NCBI GenBank assembly: GCA_030837445.1
Contig: JAUPKM010000145.1
Coordinates: forward strand, 1-5,498
Length of the DNA stretch: 5,498 bases
Direction: 5' to 3'
From: Actinomycetota bacterium
Lineage (GTDB): Bacteria > Actinomycetota > Actinomycetes > S36-B12 > UBA10799
Shown here: one piece after another, positions 1 to 5,183 of the stretch
Layout: the number at the start of each line of letters is the position of its first letter
Position numbering within the stretch: the first letter of the stretch is position 1
Made by a program: the position numbers and the translations under genes
Notes under the pieces: generated by a model
Database searches by the model: none
What the model saw: the letters and a program-made list of their open reading frames with translations, nothing else
Told to the model about the DNA's origin: nothing

Positions 1-5
1 GCTGC

Positions 6-1691
6 TCACGCGTCGATCACGATCGGGATGATCACCGGGTTGCGTCGGTACTTCTTGAAGGCCCAGCGGCTGACCGTCCGGTAGATCAGTTGCTCGAGTT
101 GATGCTGTTCGCCGATACCTTCGGCCGCGGCCTTCGCCAGCGCCTTCTCGATCTGCGGGATCACGGCAGCAAAGGTGGACGGGTCGTGGACGAATCCCCT
201 GGCCAGAAACTCCGGCGGCTCGGTCAACAGACCGGTGTCGGCGTCCACCAGCGCCACAATCGTGACAACCCCCTCCTCGGCCAAGGTCCGACGGTCCTTC
301 AGCGAGGCATCGGTGGCGCCGCCGACGGTCATACCGTCTACGTAGACCAGACCGGCGGGCACCTTGCCGGTGATCCGGGCGCGGCCACCGACCAGATCGA
401 CCACCACTCCGTCATCGGCGAGCACGACGTTCGCCGGCGCGACCCCGGTACGCACCGCGATCCCCGCGTTGGCCGTCAGATGCCGCCATTCGCCGTGCAC
501 CGGCATCACATTCGTCGGCCGAACGATGTTGTAGCAGTAGGCAAGTTCGCCGGCACTGGCGTGGCCCGACACGTGCACCCTGGCGTTGCCCTTGTGGACG
601 ACGTTGGCCCCCCACCTGGTCAACGCGTTGATGACCCGGTAGATCGCGTTCTCGTTACCGGGGATGAGAGAACTGGCCAATAGCACGGTGTCTCCTGGGC
701 CGATCCGGATCGGATGGTCGCGGTTCGCCATCCGCGACAGCGCCGCCATCGGCTCACCCTGGGACCCGGTACAGATCAACGTGATCTTGTCGTCGGGCAA
801 GTTGCCCAGCTTCTTGAAGTCCACCAACAGCCCCTTGGGGATCTGCAGGTAACCCAAGTCGCGGGCAATCCCCATATTCCGAACCATCGATCGACCCACA
901 AAGGCGACCTTGCGACCGTGATGCTGGGCAGCATCGATGACCTGTTGAATCCGATGTACATGGCTGGCGAAGCTGGACACGATAATCCGCCGCGGTGCCG
1001 TTCGGAAGACCTCCTCGATCGCCGGCGCAAGGTCGCGTTCGGAGATCGTGAATCCGGGGACTTCGGCGTTCGTCGAGTCCACCAGGAAGAGATCCACCCC
1101 CTCCTCGCCGAGCCGGCCGAAGGCACGCAAGTCCGTTATCCGCCGATCGAGCGGAAACTGATCCATCTTGAAATCGCCGGTGTGCAGCACCATTCCGGCG
1201 GGGGTACGGATCGCCACGGCCAAGCCATCGGGAATCGAATGATTGACAGCGACAAACTCGCAGCCGAACGGCCCGAAGGAGCGCCGCTCACCTTCAGCCA
1301 CCTCCACTGTCACCGGGTTGATCCGATGCTCCTTGAGCTTCGCCGTGATGAAGGCAAGCGTCAGCCTCGAGCCCACCACCGGGATATCTGACCGCTCCCG
1401 CAACAGGTACGGCACACCGCCGATGTGGTCCTCGTGACCGTGCGTGAGCACGATCGCATCGATCGCGTCGATCCGATCCCGGATCCAGCTGAAGTCGGGC
1501 AGGATCACGTCCACGCCAGGCTGGGTCTCCTCCGGGAAAAGCACCCCACAGTCCACGACCAGCAACCGCCCGGCGAATTCGAACACCGTCATGTTCCGGC
1601 CGATCTCGCCCAGTCCCCCGAGCGCCACCACCCGGAGTCCATTCTCCGGAAGTTCGGGTGGTGGTCCTAGATCTGGGTGCGGGTGGCTCAT
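6..1691 (-). CDS. rnj: Ribonuclease J (metallo-beta-lactamase/beta-CASP RNase)
   Basis: This is a cytoplasmic metal-dependent ribonuclease of the RNase J family, which combines 5'-3' exonuclease and endonuclease activities in mRNA decay and rRNA maturation. The 561-residue length is typical of the actinobacterial enzyme. The metallo-beta-lactamase domain shows the zinc motif HxHxDH as HGHEDH (H84, H86, D88, H89), then H151 and the TGDFK motif (H170, D173). The beta-CASP insert carries VDSTNAE (D205-E210) and SSFASHVHR (H244, H246). The lactamase fold resumes with VHVSGHAS (H377) and MPVHGEWRH (H399). The last roughly 130 residues form the usual C-terminal domain, ending in the family-like tail FKKYRRNPVIIPIVIDA. 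The ATG at 1691 is preceded by a GAGAGGA Shine-Dalgarno (1696-1702). All catalytic residues look intact. In many actinobacteria rnj follows dapA; here the upstream neighbour is a divergent, unrelated gene, so rnj probably has its own promoter. Confidence 0.97.
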   Translation of the reverse strand: MSHPHPDLGPPPELPENGLRVVALGGLGEIGRNMTVFEFAGRLLVVDCGVLFPEETQPGVDVILPDFSWIRDRIDAIDAIVLTHGHEDHIGGVPYLLRERSDIPVVGSRLTLAFITAKLKEHRINPVTVEVAEGERRSFGPFGCEFVAVNHSIPDGLAVAIRTPAGMVLHTGDFKMDQFPLDRRITDLRAFGRLGEEGVDLFLVDSTNAEVPGFTISERDLAPAIEEVFRTAPRRIIVSSFASHVHRIQQVIDAAQHHGRKVAFVGRSMVRNMGIARDLGYLQIPKGLLVDFKKLGNLPDDKITLICTGSQGEPMAALSRMANRDHPIRIGPGDTVLLASSLIPGNENAIYRVINALTRWGANVVHKGNARVHVSGHASAGELAYCYNIVRPTNVMPVHGEWRHLTANAGIAVRTGVAPANVVLADDGVVVDLVGGRARITGKVPAGLVYVDGMTVGGATDASLKDRRTLAEEGVVTIVALVDADTGLLTEPPEFLARGFVHDPSTFAAVIPQIEKALAKAAAEGIGEQHQLEQLIYRTVSRWAFKKYRRNPVIIPIVIDA

Positions 1692-1715
1692 GTGGTCCTC
1701 TCGAGGGCAGCAGGT

Positions 1716-1761
1716 CGTCAGGTATGCGGCAGTGCGTCAGGTATATAGCCTCCTCCGTCAA
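1716..1761 (-). promoter_or_regulatory. RNase J leader/promoter region with three TGACG elements
   Basis: Read on the minus strand, this leader holds TTGACG (1756-1761), then two exact copies of ATACCTGACG (1735-1744 and 1716-1725). The three TGACG cores start 21 and 19 bp apart, about two helical turns each. An AT-rich TATATA (1742-1747) stands out against the GC-rich background and could be a -10 box, but a matching -35 at 17 bp (GTAAGC) is poor. TTGACG resembles a -35 box but has no good -10 at normal spacing. The promoter is therefore likely to lie here but is not resolved. The repeats could be a regulator site or RNA elements in the 5' UTR. Confidence 0.35.
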
Positions 1762-1937
1762 ACAGCTTACGGGCGCGGCCGGGGGTCACTGGCTGTTCAA
1801 CCGACCATCGGGGCGCCCAGGGGAGTCCCTACCTACGGCACACCTGGGATAGCTGACATGTGATTCACTCTGCCGATGAGCACGGTCCCGATCAACGCGT
1901 TGCGCAATGGCGGCCCTGGCATCGGGATGGCTCCGAG

Positions 1938-2318
1938 ATGACACATCCACGGATGTACTCCGCGGATGACCCGCTGCTGGCGCGGGTCCGCAGCATCTCG
2001 CTGGCTCTACCCGAAGCCACAGAGGTCGAGGCGTGGGGCAGACCGACTTTTCGGGCGCGCAAAATCTTCGCGGTCTACGGTGGCGGCAGCGACGATCGCG
2101 GCGGCCTGATCTTCAAACCCGACCCCGCGGAGGCGCCCTCTCTCAGAGCTGATCGGCGATTCTTCATTCCGCCGTACTTCCCGACCTGGCTGTGTCTGGA
2201 TCTTGCTGGCGACGGGGTTGATTGGGCGGAGGTGGCTGAACTCGTCCAGAGCAGTTACCGGCAGGTGGCACTGCGCAGGATGCTCTCCGCCCTCGACGCG
2301 CGCCCACTGAGTGAGTAG
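1938..2318 (+). CDS. MmcQ/YjbR family protein
   Basis: This is a small protein (126 aa from the chosen ATG) of the MmcQ/YjbR family, which has a CyaY-like fold. Some members are proposed to bind DNA, but the cellular role is not established. Family features are the N-terminal ALPEATEVEAWGRPTFRARK segment, the central GGLIFKPDP strand, FFIPPYF, and the C-terminal helix with ELVQSSYRQVA followed by a basic/leucine stretch. The frame is open from a GTG at 1860, but the extra 26 residues do not resemble the family, so I prefer ATG 1938, with a weak GGGATGG upstream. ATG 1953 is also possible. The gene is divergent from rnj and converges on the VOC gene, with 47 bp between the stop codons. I see no obvious rho-independent hairpin in that gap. 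The family call is solid; the start is uncertain. Confidence 0.85.
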   Translation: MTHPRMYSADDPLLARVRSISLALPEATEVEAWGRPTFRARKIFAVYGGGSDDRGGLIFKPDPAEAPSLRADRRFFIPPYFPTWLCLDLAGDGVDWAEVAELVQSSYRQVALRRMLSALDARPLSE

Positions 2319-2365
2319 TCCAGGCCTCGCCGACCCCGCCCGTGACTTGAAGTGTGAGTGTGACC

Positions 2366-2803
2366 CTAGGTCGCCGGTTCCTGCCAGTTGAACATCCACC
2401 GGATCCCAAACCGGTCGCAACAGGTGCCCCACTGTGCGCCCCAGAACATCAGGGTCAGGGGCATGACATCTGATCCTCCCTCGGATAGGGCCGCGAACAA
2501 CCGCTGGGTCTCACCGAGTTCCTCAGGTTCCAGATTGATGGTCATGTTGTTGCCGAGGCGCAATTCATGGCCCATCGACTCCAGCATGTCGGTGCCCATC
2601 AGCACGGCCCCACCCAGGATGGGGAGTTCGACGTGCATGACGAGGTCCAGCTCGGCCTCCGACAGGGGCGGCGCTCCGGGGTCCAACGAGACCGCCCGCA
2701 TCCGTTCGAACGAGGTGATCTCACTGCGGAAGACCTCCGCATACCACCTGAATGCCTCCTCGGTTTTGCCCATGAAATTCAGGTAGATGCTGACTTTGTC
2801 CAT
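2366..2803 (-). CDS. PhnB-like VOC family protein
   Basis: This 145-residue protein belongs to the PhnB-like branch of the vicinal oxygen chelate (glyoxalase/bleomycin-resistance fold) superfamily. Visible family motifs in order are the N-terminal strand SIYLNFMGKTEEAFRWYAEVF, HVELPILGGAVLMGTDMLES, GNNMTINLEPEE, LFAALSEGG, and the C-terminal signature FWGAQWGTCCDRFGIRWMFN. Most PhnB-like proteins have no proven substrate, and E. coli PhnB itself is not needed for phosphonate breakdown, so no reaction is assigned. A single VOC module pair is present, as usual for about 140-150 aa, and the protein probably works as a cytoplasmic dimer. The ATG is preceded by AAAGGGG (2810-2816), a good ribosome-binding site. 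The gene is divergent from the lipoprotein hydrolase gene, with about 130 bp between them. Confidence 0.92.
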   Translation of the reverse strand: MDKVSIYLNFMGKTEEAFRWYAEVFRSEITSFERMRAVSLDPGAPPLSEAELDLVMHVELPILGGAVLMGTDMLESMGHELRLGNNMTINLEPEELGETQRLFAALSEGGSDVMPLTLMFWGAQWGTCCDRFGIRWMFNWQEPAT

Positions 2804-2829
2804 CCGGTGCCCCTTTCAACGAAGCATCC

Positions 2830-2859
2830 ACGCTGCCAGCCGCGGGGTTCGGGCGTCAA
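2830..2859 (-). promoter_or_regulatory. Possible promoter of the PhnB-like gene
   Basis: On the minus strand a TTGACG -35-like box (2854-2859) is followed after 18 bp by CAGCGT (2830-2835), which keeps only the second A and final T of a -10 box. Transcription would start near 2823 and give a leader of about 20 nt that contains the AAAGGGG ribosome-binding site. The position is sensible but the -10 match is weak. Confidence 0.3.
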
Positions 2860-2896
2860 GCGAGGAGGGGGCTCCGTACCCGACGCCAGTTCATCG

Positions 2897-2933
2897 TTGC
2901 GGGGATTGCGGGATGACTTGCTAACTTGTGGAT
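2897..2933 (+). promoter_or_regulatory. Candidate leaderless promoter of the lipoprotein hydrolase gene
   Basis: TAACTT (2922-2927) fits the TANNNT -10 consensus and ends 6 nt before the ATG at 2934, so transcription would begin at or very near the start codon. A TTGCGG -35-like box lies at 2897-2902 with a 19-bp spacer, slightly long. No Shine-Dalgarno sequence sits at proper distance before the ATG, which fits a leaderless mRNA, common in actinobacteria. Confidence 0.45.
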
Positions 2934-4391
2934 ATGCCGATCTCCCGGAGAACGTTCCTCGGTTCTGCCCTCATCAGCGGCGCCGCAGTTGGCACCGGCG
3001 TGCTCAGCGGCTGCGCGAGCGAGAGCGGCACGACAGCCGCCAGCAGCGCGGCGGCGAGCCCGCTGGCCGGTGCCTCTGAGCTGGCCATCAGTGCCGCCGA
3101 ACTCGTCCCGTTGCGACTCTTCGCCTGGGACGGCTTCAACGGTGAGGCCCTCTTCGCACTGGGTGCGGCAAGTTCGCAGACTTCCGAGGTCGGAGAGATG
3201 CTTCGAATCGTCCAGACGATCAACGCCAGCACGGGGAACCCGGCCGAGCCTCAGGTAGGCGCGTTCGACACGTATTGCGCAGCGTTCGGTGCGTATGGGG
3301 ACCGGCTGGCCCAGCTGGCCTCCCAGAGCAACCTGCACCCAGTGACTGCCCGGACTCGCTACCTGCGCGCCTCTACCTACGCAACGCAGGAGTTGTTCTT
3401 CGTCCTGGGCTCGGGCCAAGGTTCCCGCGAAGAGGAGGTGTTCGACAAGGTCGAGAGCCGATGGACCGAGGCAGTGAAGCGGATGACACCGGCCGGCGTG
3501 CCCTTTCAGGTCGACTCAGACTTCGGTCCGCTGCCCGGTTGGTTTTTCGCTCCGGAAGACACCACCGACCCGAAGCCGACGCTGATCATCAGTTCCGGCA
3601 GCGACGGCCAGAACGTTGAGTCGATGCAGTTCGGCGTCACCGCCGGGCTGCAGCGCGGCTACAACATCGTGCTCTTCGAAGGCCCCGGGCAGATGACCCC
3701 GCTGTTCAAGAACAGCATCGTCTTCACGCCGGACTGGGACAAGGTCGTCGGCCCGGTGTTGGAATGGACCAAGGCACGCAAGGACGTGGCCAAGGTGGGG
3801 CTAGTGGGGATCTCATTCGGCGGAATGCTGTGCGCCCGGGCCGCCGCCAAACTGAAGGGTCTGTCGGCAGTGGTCCTCGAACCGGCGGCATGGAATTTCG
3901 CCGAACTCTGGGGCGACCAGAAGAGCGTCGGGATGGTCAAGGCGACCGCGGCCATTCCCGCCGCAGACAAGGCGAAAGCGGCCGCCGAACTCAACGCCGG
4001 GTTCGCGCAGGCATGGCCCTCGCAGCCCAGGACGCTCCAGTTCACCATCTACAAGCGCGGCTCGATCCTCTCCAAGCAGATGCAGTCCGACGCCCGAGCC
4101 AATAAACCACCCTCGGACTACTACGGGATGCTTGAGGCCCTGCTGAGGTTCAACTATCAGCAGGACTACGCCGCCATCACCATTCCGACGATGCTCACCG
4201 AAAACGAAGGGGACCAGTTCTTCCTAGAGCAGGGAGCCGCGGCCTTCACGATGTTGAAGTCCGTCCCGCCGGACCAGAAGGTGCTGCTGCCGCTGACTGT
4301 CTCGCAGGGGGCACAACTGCACGATCAGCCGAACGGCCCGCAAGTCGCCCAGGAGTTCATCTTCGACTGGCTCGACACCTACCTGCGTTGA
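2934..4391 (+). CDS. Tat-exported lipoprotein, alpha/beta-hydrolase fold (FrsA/DHPON hydrolase-like)
   Basis: This is a 485-residue predicted exported hydrolase with unknown substrate. The N-terminus has a twin-arginine motif SRRTFLG (R5, R6), a hydrophobic stretch, and a lipobox LSGC with C27, so it is probably Tat-translocated and lipid-anchored on the outer face of the membrane. An Ala/Ser/Thr-rich linker follows to about residue 50. Residues about 55-190 form a helical N-terminal/cap region, including RTRYLRASTYATQELFF. The alpha/beta-hydrolase core follows, with LIISSGSDG, the FEGPGQ loop, the nucleophile elbow GISFGG (S294), the acid in ENEGDQFF (D427) and the histidine in GAQLHDQ (H463). 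This order resembles FrsA-like and 2,6-dihydroxypseudooxynicotine hydrolase-like proteins. The ATG at 2934 is preferred; an in-frame GTG lies at 2928. The catalytic triad seems complete. The gene converges on the tRNA gene, which ends about 40 bp downstream. Confidence 0.88.
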   Translation: MPISRRTFLGSALISGAAVGTGVLSGCASESGTTAASSAAASPLAGASELAISAAELVPLRLFAWDGFNGEALFALGAASSQTSEVGEMLRIVQTINASTGNPAEPQVGAFDTYCAAFGAYGDRLAQLASQSNLHPVTARTRYLRASTYATQELFFVLGSGQGSREEEVFDKVESRWTEAVKRMTPAGVPFQVDSDFGPLPGWFFAPEDTTDPKPTLIISSGSDGQNVESMQFGVTAGLQRGYNIVLFEGPGQMTPLFKNSIVFTPDWDKVVGPVLEWTKARKDVAKVGLVGISFGGMLCARAAAKLKGLSAVVLEPAAWNFAELWGDQKSVGMVKATAAIPAADKAKAAAELNAGFAQAWPSQPRTLQFTIYKRGSILSKQMQSDARANKPPSDYYGMLEALLRFNYQQDYAAITIPTMLTENEGDQFFLEQGAAAFTMLKSVPPDQKVLLPLTVSQGAQLHDQPNGPQVAQEFIFDWLDTYLR

Positions 4392-4432
4392 CGCCGCGGC
4401 TCGATAACTCGCCATACTGACGCCCTAGACCT

Positions 4433-4509
4433 TGGTGCCCTCGACGCGACTCGAACGCGTGGCCTACCGCTTAGGAGGCGGTCGCTCTATCCACCTGAGC
4501 TACGAGGGC
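4433..4509 (-). tRNA. tRNA-Arg (anticodon CCU, reads AGG)
   Basis: Read on the minus strand, this folds as a full cloverleaf. The acceptor stem pairs GCCCTCG (4503-4509) with CGAGGGC (4437-4443). The D arm is GCTC-loop-GAGC. The anticodon stem ACCGC/GCGGT encloses the loop CTCCTAA, giving anticodon CCT at 4473-4475. The variable loop is 5 nt (AGGCC). The T arm ACGCG/CGCGT encloses TTCGAGT. The discriminator A (4436) is followed by an encoded CCA (4433-4435). The mature body without CCA is 74 nt. This tRNA decodes AGG, a rare arginine codon in high-GC genomes. Confidence 0.97.
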
Positions 4510-4517
4510 GCATCCGG

Positions 4518-4523
4518 ATAGTA
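4518..4523 (-). promoter_or_regulatory. -10 box for tRNA-Arg
   Basis: On the minus strand TACTAT matches the -10 consensus well and ends 8 nt before the mature tRNA 5' end. The -35 region is weak: TTCGGG lies 16 bp upstream. If the box is used, the precursor would have only about a 0-2 nt 5' leader. Confidence 0.4.
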
Positions 4524-4534
4524 CCGAGGTGACT

Positions 4535-4570
4535 GCGGACCCGAACCGGGCCACCCGGTCTTCGGCCCGC
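4535..4570. other. GC-rich imperfect hairpin
   Basis: Three nested pairings can be drawn: GCGG (4535-4538) with CCGC (4567-4570), CCGAA (4541-4545) with TTCGG (4561-4565), and CCGGG (4546-4550) with CCCGG (4554-4558) around a CCA loop. There is a 2-nt bulge at 4559-4560 and a small internal mismatch. There is no T-run after it on either strand. It could end plus-strand transcripts running through from the hydrolase gene, or affect the upstream part of the tRNA promoter. Confidence 0.3.
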
Positions 4571-4647
4571 CACGATCAACACGACACCAGGCGGCACACC
4601 TGGGCTGCCGGTGACTGCTTCCGCGAATTGTCACACCTGTACCCCTG

Positions 4648-4720
4648 GGTTACCGGCAAGTAACCGGAACCCGCTGCACTGTATGGCGTACGCCCAGTTC
4701 CGGTTACTTGTGGGTAACAC
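4648..4720. promoter_or_regulatory. Paired operator-like palindromes within a large inverted repeat
   Basis: Site A (4648-4665) is GGTTAC-N6-GTAACC and site B (4702-4719) is GGTTAC-N6-GTAACA, with centres 54 bp apart, about five helical turns. The two sites are arranged as mirror images: CAAGTAACCGGAAC (4657-4670) is exactly repeated in inverse at 4697-4710. A third palindrome, GGCGTACGCC (4685-4694), lies between them. Interrupted dyads of this size are typical of dimeric repressors such as the TetR or GntR families. Which regulator binds is unknown. Confidence 0.5.
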
Positions 4721-4850
4721 CCGGCGCATAACCATGAACGTCTGCCCCAGGACGCCGAACCCTGACACAATGCGGGCCAACGGTGGCATCCGACGCTGCG
4801 TCGATCAGACAGGCTTCGACAACCGAAACCGCTCACTGGAAGGGGTAGCT

Positions 4851-5123
4851 ATGAGTCAGCAGCAGGAGTCCGGAGAGGGCAGCAGCGGCGGCGGGCTCGG
4901 CGGCGGCGCGATCGCCACGATCGTCGGCCTGGCGGTGCTACTAGTCTTCGTGGTTCAGAATCGCGAGCTGGTCGCCTTCAAGTTCCTCGTCTTCTCATTC
5001 AGTTGGCCGCTCTGGCTCTACACAATCGTGGTGGCCCTGTTCGGGGCGTTGGTCTGGTTCGGTCTGGGTGTGATGCGACGCCACCGCCGCCGGAAAGCCC
5101 GCCGCGCCGACCGGCGCGACTGA
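4851..5123 (+). CDS. LapA-domain (DUF1049) small membrane protein
   Basis: This 90-residue protein has the layout of LapA-domain (formerly DUF1049) inner-membrane proteins. A polar, Gly/Ser-rich N-terminus (residues 1-18) is followed by a first membrane segment (about 19-36, IATIVGLAVLLVFVVQN), a short linker NRELVAFKFLVFSFSWP containing the family's typical 'QN...V.F.F' pattern, a second membrane segment (about 54-74) and a very basic tail, MRRHRRRKARRADRRD. Both termini are probably cytoplasmic. In E. coli LapA works with LapB in controlling LPS synthesis. A monoderm actinobacterium lacks LPS, so that role cannot be carried over and the function is unknown. The start is set by GGAAGGGG (4838-4845), 5 nt before the ATG. 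The upstream paired palindromes could regulate it. It converges on the repeat-protein gene 60 bp away. Confidence 0.88.
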   Translation: MSQQQESGEGSSGGGLGGGAIATIVGLAVLLVFVVQNRELVAFKFLVFSFSWPLWLYTIVVALFGALVWFGLGVMRRHRRRKARRADRRD

Positions 5124-5138
5124 CCGGCGCGGCCGACC

Positions 5139-5177
5139 GCCGGGCGGCAACCGGTTGGGTACCGATCGACGCCCGGC
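5139..5177. terminator. Possible bidirectional terminator between converging genes
   Basis: In the 60-bp gap between two convergent stop codons, GCCGGGCG (5139-5146) is exactly inverted as CGCCCGGC (5170-5177). An inner stem CGGT/ACCG (5152-5155 with 5161-5164) could extend the structure. There is no T-tract, as is common for GC-rich actinobacterial terminators. The 23-nt outer loop makes it only a modest candidate. Confidence 0.3.
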
Positions 5178-5183
5178 CGAACG

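Larger units (their letters stand above)
4510..4850. other. 341-bp intergenic region between divergent tRNA-Arg and LapA-domain genes
   Basis: I see no convincing gene here. The stretch holds the tRNA -10 box, a GC-rich hairpin (4535-4570) and two operator-like palindromes (4648-4665 and 4702-4719). A CACAAT (4766-4771) could be a -10 box for the LapA-domain gene, without a clear -35. A plus-strand frame is open from 4611 into the LapA-domain gene, but its residues look non-coding and the strong ribosome-binding site lies just before 4851. Confidence 0.5.

Noticed and set aside
90..683. Long plus-strand open frame opposite rnj
   Set aside because: It lies wholly antisense to a gene with every RNase J motif; its translation is rich in Arg, His, Gly and Asp with no domain pattern, as expected for a GC-rich shadow frame.
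1860..1937. Upstream GTG start for the YjbR-like protein
   Set aside because: It adds 26 residues without family resemblance, and the GTG overlaps an ATGTGA. The ATG at 1938 fits the family N-terminus better, although the choice is not certain.
2319..2365. Terminator between the YjbR-like and PhnB-like genes
   Set aside because: Only a 5-bp CGACC/GGTCG match with a long loop could be drawn; not enough to call a hairpin.
2007..2432. Minus-strand open frame over the YjbR-like gene and the gap
   Set aside because: It overlaps both the YjbR-like gene and the end of the PhnB-like gene and shows no family motif. The two overlapped genes have clear family signatures.
4433..4509. tRNA-Arg as an integration (att) site
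   Set aside because: No duplicate of the tRNA 3' end, integrase or mobile gene is visible in the window.
4611..4850. N-terminal extension of the LapA-domain protein
   Set aside because: The frame is open by chance over 80 codons but the residues look non-coding and cover the palindromes. The strong GGAAGGGG ribosome-binding site is directly before ATG 4851.
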